A DNA stretch of 22,571 nt from Bacillota bacterium (GTDB taxonomy: Bacteria; Bacillota; Clostridia; UBA1381). The stretch is from positions 1 through 22,571 of the forward strand of contig JAJQAT010000048.1 in the NCBI GenBank assembly GCA_021203665.1. The letters are read 5' to 3'. Positions 1 to 7,959 of the stretch are shown in pieces. The translations under genes and the position numbers were made by a program. Numbering within the stretch: position 1 is the first letter of the stretch; the number at the start of each line of letters is the position of its first letter. Under the pieces are notes generated by a model. That model worked only from the letters and a program-made list of their open reading frames with translations. It did not search any database and had not been told where the DNA came from.

Positions 1-38
1 TTTTTGGAACTATTTTCTTTTTTTATTGTTACCTATCA

Positions 39-47
39 ATTATAACA
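39..47 (-). promoter_or_regulatory. possible extended -10 promoter pointing off the left edge
   Basis: Read on the minus strand this is TGTTATAAT, a perfect extended -10 element (TGnTATAAT) in a very AT-rich stretch downstream of the leuB terminator. No convincing -35 hexamer lies 16 to 18 bases upstream, which an extended -10 can tolerate. If real, it would start a transcript for a minus-strand gene beyond the left edge of the window. The rest of positions 1 to 100 is AT-rich and contains no gene that I can see. Confidence 0.3.
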
Positions 48-100
48 TAACAAATGCGAAAATTTACCATAATAATACAGAAAATTTATCATGCTTATCC

Positions 101-133
101 GTAAAATAAAAATGGCGGCACGAAAGCCGCCAT
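101..133 (-). terminator. intrinsic terminator of the leuCDB operon
   Basis: An 8-bp perfect stem, ATGGCGGC (112-119) pairing with GCCGCCAT (126-133), closes a 6-base loop. On the minus strand it is followed by TTTTATTTTAC. It sits 7 bases past the leuB stop codon, which is the expected place for a Rho-independent terminator. On the plus strand the hairpin is followed by an A run, so it acts mainly on minus-strand transcripts. Confidence 0.85.
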
Positions 134-140
134 AAAAAAA

Positions 141-1226
141 CTATATATTTTCGGCGATAAGCCTTGCCATTTCTGCGCAGCCTACCTTTGTCATACCGTC
201 CGACATAATATCGCCGGTTCTGTATCCCTTGTCGAGTACCTTTTTAACCGCGTTTTCTACCGCGTCCGGCTCGTCCGCCATATCGAGCGAGTACCTTAAA
301 AGCATCGCCGCGGACAAAATCGCCGCTATCGGATTCGCTATATCCTTGCCGGCTATATCCGGCGCGCTGCCGCCGCTCGGCTCGTACAAGCCGAATTTTG
401 TTTCGTTTAGGCTTGCCGACGGGAGCATACCTATAGAACCCGTTATCATCGAAGCCTCATCCGACAAAATATCGCCGAACATATTCTCCGTCACCATAAC
501 GTCAAACTGAGCCGGATCGCGCACAAGCTGCATCGCTGTGTTGTCTACGAGCATATGATTAAGCTCGACCTCGGGGTAATCCTCGGCAACCTCGTTTACT
601 ACCTTTCTCCAAAGGCGCGAGGAGTCAAGCACGTTCGCCTTATCGACGCTTGTGACCTTCTTATTACGCTTCATCGCGACCTCAAACGCCTTTACCGCGA
701 TACGTCTTATCTCATTCTCGTTATATGAGAGCGTATCTACCGCCGTCATAACTCCGTCAATTTCCTCGGTTTTGCGCTCGCCGAAATACAGTCCGCCGGT
801 AAGCTCGCGCATAATGAGCATATCAAAGCCCTTCGCGCTTATCTCCTCCTTTAACGGGCACGCGCCCGAAAGCTGCGGATACAAGAGGCACGGACGCAAA
901 TTCGCGAACAGTCCCAGCTCCTTGCGGATTTTCAGCAATCCCGCCTCGGGGCGAAGATTTGCCGGCAGCTTGTACCACGGCGACGTTGTCGTGTCGCCGC
1001 CTATCGAACCCATCAGCACCGCGTCCGACTTCTTACATATATCTATCGTTTCCTGCGGAAGCGGCTCACCTGTCGCGTCAATCGCGCAGCCGCCCATTAA
1101 AACCTCGGTAAAATTAAATTTGTGATTATATTTTTCGGCAACCGCTTCCAAAACCGTCATAGCAGCGGAGACAATTTCGGGGCCTATGCCGTCGCCCTTT
1201 ATCACAGCTATATTAAATTCAGCCAT
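141..1226 (-). CDS. leuB: 3-isopropylmalate dehydrogenase
   Basis: Cytoplasmic enzyme that oxidises and decarboxylates (2R,3S)-3-isopropylmalate with NAD to give the 2-oxoisocaproate precursor of leucine. The 361-residue length is normal for the family. Visible signatures are the N-terminal GDGIGPEI (11-18), the substrate arginines in RPEAGLLKIRKELGLFANLRP (R101, R111) and R140, the active-site Tyr147 in TGGLYFG and Lys196 in VDKANVL. The metal-binding aspartates are in MFGDILSDEAS (D252, D256, with D228), and the nucleotide-binding GLYEPSGGSAPDIAGK begins at 279. The ATG is 3 bases past the leuD stop. An AAGGAAA ribosome binding site overlaps the end of leuD, so translation is probably coupled. 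It is the last gene of leuC-leuD-leuB and is followed by a hairpin terminator. LeuA and ilv genes are not in this window. Confidence 0.97.
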   Translation of the reverse strand: MAEFNIAVIKGDGIGPEIVSAAMTVLEAVAEKYNHKFNFTEVLMGGCAIDATGEPLPQETIDICKKSDAVLMGSIGGDTTTSPWYKLPANLRPEAGLLKIRKELGLFANLRPCLLYPQLSGACPLKEEISAKGFDMLIMRELTGGLYFGERKTEEIDGVMTAVDTLSYNENEIRRIAVKAFEVAMKRNKKVTSVDKANVLDSSRLWRKVVNEVAEDYPEVELNHMLVDNTAMQLVRDPAQFDVMVTENMFGDILSDEASMITGSIGMLPSASLNETKFGLYEPSGGSAPDIAGKDIANPIAAILSAAMLLRYSLDMADEPDAVENAVKKVLDKGYRTGDIMSDGMTKVGCAEMARLIAENI

Positions 1227-1229
1227 TGC

Positions 1230-1718
1230 TTAGTTTCCTTTCTTTATGTATTCCACAAGACCGCCCGCGTTTATAATGCCCTGCATAAATTCGGGGAACG
1301 CAACAGCTTGATAGGTTTTGTTCTTTGTCTTGTTCGTTATAATGCCGGTATCAAAATCAACCTCTACCTCGTCGCCCGCCGAAATATCCTCGGATGCTTC
1401 CTCACATTCAAGAATCGGCAGACCGATATTAATTGAATTTCTGTAGAAAATCCGCGCGAAATCCTTAGCTATTACGCAGGATATACCGCTTGCTTTAATA
1501 GCTATCGGCGCGTGCTCTCTTGACGAGCCGCAGCCGAAATTCGCGCCGCCTACCATAATGTCGCCCTTTTGTACCTTACCCGCGAAATCCTTGTCTATGT
1601 CCTCCATGCAATGCAAAGCAAGCTCCTTAGGGTCGCTTGTGTTTAAATATCTCGCGGGAATTATTACGTCAGTATCTATATTGTCGCCGTATTTTATAAC
1701 TTTTCCGTTTGCTTTCAT
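1230..1718 (-). CDS. leuD: 3-isopropylmalate dehydratase small subunit
   Basis: Small subunit of isopropylmalate isomerase, which with LeuC interconverts 2- and 3-isopropylmalate through dehydration and rehydration. At 162 residues it is the short, separate swivel-domain subunit typical of Clostridia and archaea, not the roughly 200-residue enterobacterial form. Motifs are DTDVIIPARYL near residue 15, GGANFGCGSSREHAP near 58 (active-site Ser and Arg) and ARIFYRNSINIGLPI near 90. The substrate-loop residues read YLNT, which could be compared with homoaconitase-type YLRT loops, but the leuC and leuB neighbours make a leucine role by far the most likely. The ATG is 2 bases past the leuC stop, and a full GAGGAGG site lies in the last leuC codons. 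Confidence 0.95.
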   Translation of the reverse strand: MKANGKVIKYGDNIDTDVIIPARYLNTSDPKELALHCMEDIDKDFAGKVQKGDIMVGGANFGCGSSREHAPIAIKASGISCVIAKDFARIFYRNSINIGLPILECEEASEDISAGDEVEVDFDTGIITNKTKNKTYQAVAFPEFMQGIINAGGLVEYIKKGN

Positions 1719-1720
1719 AA

Positions 1721-2983
1721 TTACATAACCTCCTCAGGTGCTGTTATTTTACCTGTAATCGCGCTTGCAGCCGCAACCTCCGGACTTGCAAGATAAACCT
1801 CGCTTTCAACGTGTCCCATACGTCCGATAAAGTTTCTGTTGGTCGTGGAAACGCATCTTTCGCCCTCGGCAAGCACTCCCATATGTCCTCCCAGGCACGG
1901 GCCGCAGGTCGGCGCGGAAATTACGCAGCCCGCTTCAACAAGCGTTGACAATGTTCCGTCCTTTAAAGCCTCCAAATAAACAGCCTGCGTCGCTGGGAAC
2001 ACTATTACTCTTATTCCCTTTTTAACGCGCTTGCCCTTTAGGATTTCAGCCGCGGCGCGCAAATCCGAAATTCTGCCGTTTGTGCACGAGCCGATAACCA
2101 CTTGGTCAATCTCTACCTCTCCCCAGTTTTCCGGAGTTCTCGCGTTTTCCGGCAAATGCGGGAACGCGACCGTATGCGGCACCTCAGAAAGGTCAATGTC
2201 TATAACCCGAGCGTATTGAGCGTCGGCGTCCGCCGTGAACACAGCGTATTCTCTGTCCGAATGGTCCTTCATATATTGAACCGTTAAATCGTCAACCTCG
2301 AATATGCCGTTTTTTGCGCCAGCCTCAATCGCCATATTCGCGATTGTGAAACGGTCGTCCATAGTAAGAGTGTGCATACCCTCGCCGGTAAATTCCATTG
2401 ACTTATACAGAGCGCCGTCAACGCCTATCATTCCGATTATATGCAGAATAAGATCCTTGCCGCTTACGTACTTATTGAGCTTGCCGGTAAGATTAAACTT
2501 AATCGCCTCCGGCACCTTAAACCAAGCCTTACCGGTTGCCATACCGGCTGCCATATCCGTCGAGCCTACGCCGGTTGAAAACGCGCCCAAAGCGCCGTAT
2601 GTACAGGTATGTGAATCGGCTCCTATCACCACGTCGCCGGCAACCACAAGTCCCTTTTCCGGAAGAAGCGCGTGCTCTATGCCGACCTCGCCGACCTCAA
2701 AATAATTTACAATGTCCTGCTCCTTTGCGAAGGTTCTGACCTTCATTGCCTGCTGCGCAGACTTGATGTCCTTATTCGGAGTAAAATGGTCGGGAACAAG
2801 CGCGATTTTTGCTTTGTTAAACACGCTTTCCTTTCCTATTTTGTCAAATTCTCCTATCGCGACGGGCGTTGTGATGTCGTTGCCGAGAACAAGGTTTAAA
2901 TCCGCCATTATCAGCTCGCCGGCTTTGACACTGTCTTTTCCCGCGGCATTTGCAAGAATTTTTTGCGTCATTGTCATCCCCAT
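1721..2983 (-). CDS. leuC: 3-isopropylmalate dehydratase large subunit
   Basis: Large, iron-sulfur subunit of isopropylmalate isomerase (aconitase family). I place the start at the ATG at 2983, which gives MGMTMTQKILANAAG and 420 residues, because a GAGGTGA site lies just upstream. A longer reading to 3025 would begin inside the promoter region. The three [4Fe-4S] ligands are Cys300 in GSCTNGR and Cys360 and Cys363 in PTCGPCLGG. GADSHTCTYGALGAF (121-135) is the aconitase-family substrate region. The 420-residue length is that of the short archaeal/clostridial class. It is the first gene of the leuCDB operon and has a promoter directly upstream. The roughly 27-base leader is too short for a T-box or leader-peptide attenuator. 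Confidence 0.96.
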   Translation of the reverse strand: MGMTMTQKILANAAGKDSVKAGELIMADLNLVLGNDITTPVAIGEFDKIGKESVFNKAKIALVPDHFTPNKDIKSAQQAMKVRTFAKEQDIVNYFEVGEVGIEHALLPEKGLVVAGDVVIGADSHTCTYGALGAFSTGVGSTDMAAGMATGKAWFKVPEAIKFNLTGKLNKYVSGKDLILHIIGMIGVDGALYKSMEFTGEGMHTLTMDDRFTIANMAIEAGAKNGIFEVDDLTVQYMKDHSDREYAVFTADADAQYARVIDIDLSEVPHTVAFPHLPENARTPENWGEVEIDQVVIGSCTNGRISDLRAAAEILKGKRVKKGIRVIVFPATQAVYLEALKDGTLSTLVEAGCVISAPTCGPCLGGHMGVLAEGERCVSTTNRNFIGRMGHVESEVYLASPEVAAASAITGKITAPEEVM

Positions 2984-3016
2984 AAAAATCACCTCATATA
3001 TTTTCTTAATGCTCCT

Positions 3017-3045
3017 ATTATACACCAGTTTTTCAATATTGTAAA
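3017..3045 (-). promoter_or_regulatory. sigma-A promoter of leuCDB
   Basis: On the minus strand TTTACA (3040-3045) and TATAAT (3017-3022) are separated by exactly 17 bases. Transcription should start near 3010, giving a leader of about 27 bases before the leuC ATG. The promoter lies between the end of the upstream helicase gene and leuC. No clear terminator was seen for the helicase gene, so read-through into leuC is possible. Confidence 0.75.
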
Positions 3046-3080
3046 TATTAAATTTGCATAAATTAAATTCGCGTGTCGGC

Positions 3081-5285
3081 TCACTTTACCTTTTTTATCT
3101 TTGCGAAAGCCGCCATAAGGCGTTTAAATCCGACGCTCTCAAATTCTATCTCCAAAATGCAGTCATTGCCGCAGGGCGTGGCTTTAAGGATTTTACCCTG
3201 TCCGAATTTCTTATGCTCTACAATATCGCCCTCTTTAAAATCGGAATAATCCGCCGTGAAAATTTTCGGCGCGGGCTTTGTATAATGCTCTTTTTTCGGC
3301 GGAGTGAAATTATAAAATCCGAAATTCTGCAAATTTTCCGCTGCTTTGGGACGCAATGTTGTCTTATCCTCAAGGTATTCCTGCGGGATTTCATTGAAAA
3401 ATCTTGACGGAATTGCGGGCATTGTTTTGCCGTGTATTGTGCGGCTGAGCGTTTTTGTTATATAAAGCTGTTCCTTTGCCCGCGTTATCGCCACATAGCA
3501 AAGACGGCGTTCCTCCTCAATATCATCCTCGGACTCCATTGAGCGCATTCCAGGGAATAAGCCCTCCTCGAGTCCCGTCAAATACACAATGGGAAATTCA
3601 AGTCCCTTCGCGCTGTGTATTGTCATCAGCGTCACGCAGTCCTGATTTTCGTCATAGCCGTCAACGTCCGAAACAAGCGTTATGCTTTCAAGAAATTCCC
3701 CGAGCGTGTTGCCTGTTTCCTCGTTCTTTTCAAATTCCGCTATAACCGACATAAATTCACCGATATTTTCTATCCTTGTTTTGCTTTCGGTTGTGTCCTC
3801 CAGCACAAGCGCGGGCATATATCCGGTATCGTTTAAAACGCGCGTCGTAAGCTCCGCAAGCGGCACTGTGTCCTTTATTTTAATCAACGAGTTGATAATT
3901 TCCGAAAAAGCCAAAAGCTTTTTAATCGCTGTTTTAAATTCCGGATAATTATCCGCGTGAGATACGACGTCAAACAGGCTTGTGCCATGTTCAAACGCTA
4001 TATCCCTTGCCTTCTCAAGAGTGGCGTTTCCTATTTTCCGCTTAGGCTCGTTTATAATACGCGCAAGACTTACATCGTCGTTTTGATTATGAATTACACG
4101 CAGATAAGCTATTATGTCCTTAATTTCCTTTCTGTCGTAGAACCTCAATCCCGACAGCACCTTGTAGGGTATCGATTCGCGCATCAGCATTTCCTCTATA
4201 ACACGCGACTGAGCGTTCGTCCTGTAAAGCACCGCGTTTTCGGAAAAAGCTCCCGTTTTGTCAAACCGCTTCTTTATTTCTCGGGCAATGTAGCGCGCCT
4301 CGTCATACTCGTTCGTGCCGGTGTAAACAAAAACCTTGTTTCCGTCGCCGTTCGATGTCCAAAGAGATTTTCCCATTCTGCCGCCGTTATTGGCGATTAC
4401 GCTGTTTGCCGCGTTAAGAATATTCTGCGTTGAGCGGTAATTTCTGTCAAGCGTAATTTTCCTGACATTCGGGTAATCATCCTCAAAATTCAGAATATTG
4501 TTTATATTCGCTCCGCGAAATTTATATATACTCTGGTCATCGTCGCCGACTACGCAAAGATTTCCGTGCTTCTGCGACAGCATATTAATAAGAAGATACT
4601 GCGAATTATTCGTATCCTGGTACTCGTCAACCAATATGTATTGAAATTTATCCTGATACTTATTGAGAACATCGGGATTTTGGGTAAATATTTTTATTGT
4701 GTTTATAATTATATCGTCAAAATCAACCGCGTTATTGTTCTTGAGCTTGGTCTGATACCTGAAATATATTTTTGAAATAATACTCATTCTGTAATCATTT
4801 CTGTATACATTTTCAAATGTGGGCGCGTCCATAAGGTCGTTTTTCGCATTGCTGATTATTGACAGCACATTTCTCACCGGAAAGCTTTTCTCGTCAATAT
4901 TAAGCTCTCTTAAGCATTCCTTCATCAATGTTCTTGTATCGGCGGTGTCATATATAACGAAATCGCGGTTATATCCCAAAAGATCTATGCAGGTACGCAA
5001 AATTCTGACACATACCGAATGGAACGTGCCTACCCACATATTCCTTGCAACGTCGCCGAGCAGCCTTTCCGTTCTTTCTTTCATTTCGTTGGCAGCTATA
5101 TTTGTAAATCTTATTGCCAATATATTCCACGTCGCGATATTCTTTTCCGAAATCATATACGCGATTCTGTTTACAAGCACCGTTGTTTTTCCGCTGCCGG
5201 CGCCCGCGAGAACCAGTACGGCGCCTTTGGTTGCCAATACCGCTTCTCTTTGTCTGTCATTTAGCTTTTCAAGTATATTACTCAT
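3081..5285 (-). CDS. pcrA: ATP-dependent DNA helicase, UvrD/PcrA family
   Basis: Superfamily 1A 3'-5' DNA helicase of repair and replication-restart pathways. The 734-residue length is typical of PcrA. Motifs in order: Q motif LNDRQREAV (8-16), Walker A GAGSGKT (28-34, Lys33), Walker B LVDEYQDT (218-225), motif III VVGDDDQSIYKFRGA (245-259), motif IV LDRNYRST (279-286), motif V TIHSAKGLEFP and motif VI RRLCYVAITRAKE. A C-terminal Tudor-like segment (DIVEHKKFGQGKI) is found in Gram-positive PcrA proteins and contacts RNA polymerase. Motif Ia reads AIRFTNIAANEMKER, where the family usually has A-T/V-TFTNKAA-EMKER, so two normally conserved positions differ. The ATG has a GGGAGA site 6 bases upstream. 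It is a single gene with its own promoter and faces away from spoIVB. UvrD or another paralogue cannot be fully excluded. Confidence 0.95.
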   Translation of the reverse strand: MSNILEKLNDRQREAVLATKGAVLVLAGAGSGKTTVLVNRIAYMISEKNIATWNILAIRFTNIAANEMKERTERLLGDVARNMWVGTFHSVCVRILRTCIDLLGYNRDFVIYDTADTRTLMKECLRELNIDEKSFPVRNVLSIISNAKNDLMDAPTFENVYRNDYRMSIISKIYFRYQTKLKNNNAVDFDDIIINTIKIFTQNPDVLNKYQDKFQYILVDEYQDTNNSQYLLINMLSQKHGNLCVVGDDDQSIYKFRGANINNILNFEDDYPNVRKITLDRNYRSTQNILNAANSVIANNGGRMGKSLWTSNGDGNKVFVYTGTNEYDEARYIAREIKKRFDKTGAFSENAVLYRTNAQSRVIEEMLMRESIPYKVLSGLRFYDRKEIKDIIAYLRVIHNQNDDVSLARIINEPKRKIGNATLEKARDIAFEHGTSLFDVVSHADNYPEFKTAIKKLLAFSEIINSLIKIKDTVPLAELTTRVLNDTGYMPALVLEDTTESKTRIENIGEFMSVIAEFEKNEETGNTLGEFLESITLVSDVDGYDENQDCVTLMTIHSAKGLEFPIVYLTGLEEGLFPGMRSMESEDDIEEERRLCYVAITRAKEQLYITKTLSRTIHGKTMPAIPSRFFNEIPQEYLEDKTTLRPKAAENLQNFGFYNFTPPKKEHYTKPAPKIFTADYSDFKEGDIVEHKKFGQGKILKATPCGNDCILEIEFESVGFKRLMAAFAKIKKVK

Positions 5286-5327
5286 AAATTTCTCTCCCGA
5301 TTATCCTTTTAATTGTACAACAAATTA

Positions 5328-5356
5328 ATTATACCACAATTCGCGCAAAATTTAAA
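5328..5356 (-). promoter_or_regulatory. promoter of the pcrA helicase gene
   Basis: On the minus strand the sequence reads TTTAAA (5351-5356), 17 bases, then TATAAT (5328-5333), with TGG directly before the -10 making an extended -10. It lies 43 bases upstream of the helicase ATG in the short divergent region shared with spoIVB. Confidence 0.65.
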
Positions 5357-5381
5357 GCCATTTCTTCAATATGTTTTTCGG

Positions 5382-5387
5382 TATAAT
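5382..5387 (+). promoter_or_regulatory. possible -10 element for spoIVB
   Basis: A TATAAT hexamer lies 47 bases upstream of the probable spoIVB start. The hexamer 17 bases upstream (CATTTC) is a poor -35. I looked for sigma-F and sigma-G type motifs, expected for spoIVB in Bacillus, and found no convincing match. The sigma factor that reads this gene is therefore undecided. Confidence 0.3.
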
Positions 5388-5434
5388 CGTGTCGAATTTC
5401 GGCAAATTTAATCTTGTGAAAGGTGGTGATAGCT

Positions 5435-6424
5435 TTGAAATGTTTTTCCCGAAAGGTAATTTTATTTCTCGTTTTGAGCTTTTGCGTGACCTCGGGCGTT
5501 TACGCGGAGGAAATTCGCGTAATTCCCGTAGGCAGGACGGTCGGAGTGAGAATTTATACGGACGGTTTACTTGTTGTGGGAACCTCCGAAGTAAACGGCG
5601 AAAATGCCGCGAAAAAGAGCGGGATTAAAGTGAACGACTGCATAAAAGCAATAAACGGCGAATATATTGATTCGTCGGAGGAATTTGCTCAAATAGTGAA
5701 CAGCAATCCCGACGGAGTGACGCTGTCCGTAACGCGGGATAATCAAGATATTGAGATTAATGCCGTTCCCGTGTTATCGGATGATAACGTTTACCGTCTT
5801 GGGCTATGGGTACGCGACAGTACCGCCGGAATCGGTACTGTGACGTATTTTGACCCTGCAAGCGGCACATTCGCCGCGCTCGGCCATAGCATAAACGATG
5901 TCGATACAGGTAATATTTTATCCGTAAAATCGGGTAATATTCTTAATTGCGACATTTTGTCGGTAACAAAAAGCGCAAAAGGCTCTCCCGGAGAAATAAA
6001 CGGAACTTTTGACGGAGAAAAAATCGGCGATTTGGAAATAAATTCTCAAATCGGTATTTTCGGTAAAATGACCGGCGGTGAATTCGCGGACATCGGCGGC
6101 GCGATACCCGTGGCGGCAAAGGAGCAAATTCACGAGGGCGACGCGTATATTATTTCCGATGCGCTCGGTGATGAAAATAATCAATATTCTGTAAAAATCG
6201 ACAAAATTACCAATGATGCCGAAAAAAGCCTTGTCATAGAAATAACGGATCAAAGGCTGATTGAGGGCTGCGGAGGCATTGTGCAGGGTATGAGCGGTTC
6301 GCCCATTATCCAGAACGGCAGATTGGTCGGCGCAGTCACACACGTATTTGTGAATAACCCCTTAAAGGGATACGGCGCGCTTGCCGAAAATATGATTGAT
6401 ATGTCAAGCAAAATCGCGGACTAA
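5435..6424 (+). CDS. spoIVB: SpoIVB-type sporulation serine peptidase (S55, with PDZ domain)
   Basis: SpoIVB is made in the forespore and secreted into the intermembrane space. In Bacillus it starts pro-sigma-K processing by cleaving SpoIVFA. I choose the TTG at 5435 (329 residues): the sequence AAAGGTGGTGAT just upstream matches the 16S anti-SD complement with one mismatch, while a GTG at 5423 would lie inside that site. Residues 1-24 form a signal peptide or anchor (KCFSRK, hydrophobic core, VYA before EE). A PDZ domain spans about 45-110. The catalytic triad is visible as His151 (ALGHSIND), Asp272 (ITDQRL) and Ser287 (QGMSGSPI). The 15-residue Asp-Ser spacing is the same as in B. subtilis SpoIVB. 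The protein is about 100 residues shorter than the Bacillus form, mostly at the N terminus. It stands alone between pcrA and pepP, not beside recN and spo0A as is often seen. Confidence 0.92.
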   Translation: MKCFSRKVILFLVLSFCVTSGVYAEEIRVIPVGRTVGVRIYTDGLLVVGTSEVNGENAAKKSGIKVNDCIKAINGEYIDSSEEFAQIVNSNPDGVTLSVTRDNQDIEINAVPVLSDDNVYRLGLWVRDSTAGIGTVTYFDPASGTFAALGHSINDVDTGNILSVKSGNILNCDILSVTKSAKGSPGEINGTFDGEKIGDLEINSQIGIFGKMTGGEFADIGGAIPVAAKEQIHEGDAYIISDALGDENNQYSVKIDKITNDAEKSLVIEITDQRLIEGCGGIVQGMSGSPIIQNGRLVGAVTHVFVNNPLKGYGALAENMIDMSSKIAD

Positions 6425-6432
6425 ATTAAAAC

Positions 6433-6483
6433 AGGCGGCGGATTTTTAATTTCACCGGAGAAATTAAGCGAAATCCGCCGCCT
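6433..6483. terminator. long bidirectional terminator between spoIVB and pepP
   Basis: A 13-bp GC-rich stem, AGGCGGCGGATTT (6433-6445) with AAATCCGCCGCCT (6471-6483), continues after a 3-base one-sided bulge into an 8-bp inner stem, TTAATTTC with GAAATTAA, closing a 6-base loop. On the plus strand it is followed by TATTTTAAATTT and on the minus strand by GTTTTAATTTA. It can therefore stop both spoIVB and the convergent pyrH-to-pepP operon. Confidence 0.8.
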
Positions 6484-6487
6484 TATT

Positions 6488-7540
6488 TTAAATTTCTATA
6501 AGCTGTTTCGGCGATGATGTCAGATTTACCGCCTCGCCGTTCCGCACGGCAATCAAATCCTCGATTCTTACGCCGCCGAACCCGTCTATATATATTCCCG
6601 GCTCAACGGTGATAACATTGCCGTCCTTGATAATATCGTCGCTTTTGGGTGAAAACGACGGATTTTCGTGTATTTCTATACCGACACTGTGTCCCAGGCT
6701 GTGTCCGAAATTATCGCCGTAGCCCGCGTCTTTGATAATATCTCTCGCCGCCGCGTCAACCGTATAACAGGGTATGCCGGATTTAATCGTGTTCAGCGCG
6801 GCATTTTGTGCCGAAAGGACTATATCATATATTTCTCTTTGCTTATCGCTCGCCTTGCCTATGACAACCGTTCTGGTCATATCCGAGCAGTATCCCTCAA
6901 ATACGCAGCCGAAATCAAGCGTTAAAAAATCGCCGTTTTCCAGTTCCTTGCCTGTGGCGACGCCATGCGGCATTGCGCTGCGCTTTCCCGATGCCGCGAT
7001 TGTGTCAAAGGAAAGTGCCGACGCGCCTTGCTTTTTCATAAAAAATTCCAATTCAAGAGCTATTTCTCTCTCTGTTTTTCCCGCCTTTATTTTGCCGAGA
7101 ATGTATTTGAACGCCTCGTCCCCTATTTTCTCCGCCTCGGCAATCCTTTTAATTTCATCGGCGCTTTTAATTCTGCGCGGCTCGTTTATGGTTTTCTGCA
7201 TTTCCACAAAATCCTGATTATCGCATAGCTTTGTCCTAAGGCGCCTCATCTCCTTGACGCTCATATAATTTTCCTCAAAGCCTATATACTTCGCCGAGGT
7301 TTTGGCGAACATTCTTTCAAAGCCGTCTTTTATATCAAGAACCTCAAACCCCTTTGTCTGCTCACGCGCCTGCAAGGTGTATCTCGAATCGGTCAGGATA
7401 TATCTGCCGCTGTGCGAAATCAGAAGATACGCATCCCCGGATGTGAAGCCGCTGTAATAGAAAATATTGGGATAGCTTGAAATTAAAACAGCCTCATTGC
7501 CGTGCAGCTTTTCACAAAGCTTGTCTATTCTGCTCTGCAT
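6488..7540 (-). CDS. pepP: Xaa-Pro aminopeptidase/dipeptidase family M24B
   Basis: Cytoplasmic metallopeptidase that releases N-terminal residues ahead of proline. Length is 350 residues, with the creatinase-like N domain (about 1-125) followed by the pita-bread M24 catalytic domain. All five metal ligands are visible: Asp209 and Asp220 (LTLDFG and CSDMTRT, 11 apart), His284 (SLGHSVG), Glu313 (TVEPGIY) and Glu327 (RIEDL). His192 in MPHGVA is the usual substrate-side histidine. The ATG at 7540 has a GGAGG site and lies 16 bases inside the end of aroQ. It is the last gene of the long operon and faces the bidirectional terminator. The aroQ-pepP pairing is common in Firmicutes, where efp often follows, but here efp is not in the window. 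It could be an Xaa-Pro dipeptidase (PepQ-like) rather than an aminopeptidase. Confidence 0.9.
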   Translation of the reverse strand: MQSRIDKLCEKLHGNEAVLISSYPNIFYYSGFTSGDAYLLISHSGRYILTDSRYTLQAREQTKGFEVLDIKDGFERMFAKTSAKYIGFEENYMSVKEMRRLRTKLCDNQDFVEMQKTINEPRRIKSADEIKRIAEAEKIGDEAFKYILGKIKAGKTEREIALELEFFMKKQGASALSFDTIAASGKRSAMPHGVATGKELENGDFLTLDFGCVFEGYCSDMTRTVVIGKASDKQREIYDIVLSAQNAALNTIKSGIPCYTVDAAARDIIKDAGYGDNFGHSLGHSVGIEIHENPSFSPKSDDIIKDGNVITVEPGIYIDGFGGVRIEDLIAVRNGEAVNLTSSPKQLIEI

Positions 7541-7959
7541 ATAAGCGCCTCCAATGCGAGTTCATAGCCTTTAAATCCGAGTCCGCAAATCTGACCTATA
7601 CATTCAGGCACGATAACGGACGTATGGCGAAATTCCTCACGCTTATGTATATTCGATATGTGAACCTCGATAACGTCCATCTTCACGGAGGCGAACGCGT
7701 CGCGAATCGCGTATGAATAATGCGTGAAAGCTCCCGGATTTATTATTATTCCGTCATAAACGCCCAAAGCGGCGTGAATTTTTTCCACTATTTCACCCTC
7801 GAAATTACTCTGAAAAAAGTCAACCTCTACTCCAAGCTCGGCGGCTTTCCTCGTTAAATTATTTTCCAAATCCTTAAGCGTGCTGTTTCCGTATATTCCC
7901 GGCTCGCGTATGCCGAGCATATTTAAATTTACTCCGTTTATAATCAAATACTTTTTCAA
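7525..7959 (-). CDS. aroQ: type II 3-dehydroquinate dehydratase
   Basis: Third enzyme of the shikimate pathway, converting 3-dehydroquinate to 3-dehydroshikimate. It is the small dodecameric type II class. The 144-residue length is normal. Key residues are NGVNLNMLGIREPGIYG (8-24, with Arg18 and the catalytic Tyr23), FFQSNFEGE (48-56), INPGAFTHYS (73-82) and EVHISN (His100), followed by Arg111. The start codon is TTG at 7959. It overlaps the ispG stop (TTGA), with GGAGA 9 bases upstream, so it is translationally coupled to ispG. It is the only aromatic-pathway gene here. Confidence 0.94.
   Translation of the reverse strand: MKKYLIINGVNLNMLGIREPGIYGNSTLKDLENNLTRKAAELGVEVDFFQSNFEGEIVEKIHAALGVYDGIIINPGAFTHYSYAIRDAFASVKMDVIEVHISNIHKREEFRHTSVIVPECIGQICGLGFKGYELALEALICRAE

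Noticed and set aside
2984..3025. Longer leuC beginning at 3025
   Set aside because: It would begin upstream of the predicted transcription start and adds 14 residues not typical of the family. GAGGTGA correctly precedes the ATG at 2983.
5423..5434. GTG start of spoIVB at 5423
   Set aside because: The codon is inside the AAAGGTGGTGAT Shine-Dalgarno sequence itself. The TTG at 5435 is correctly spaced from it.
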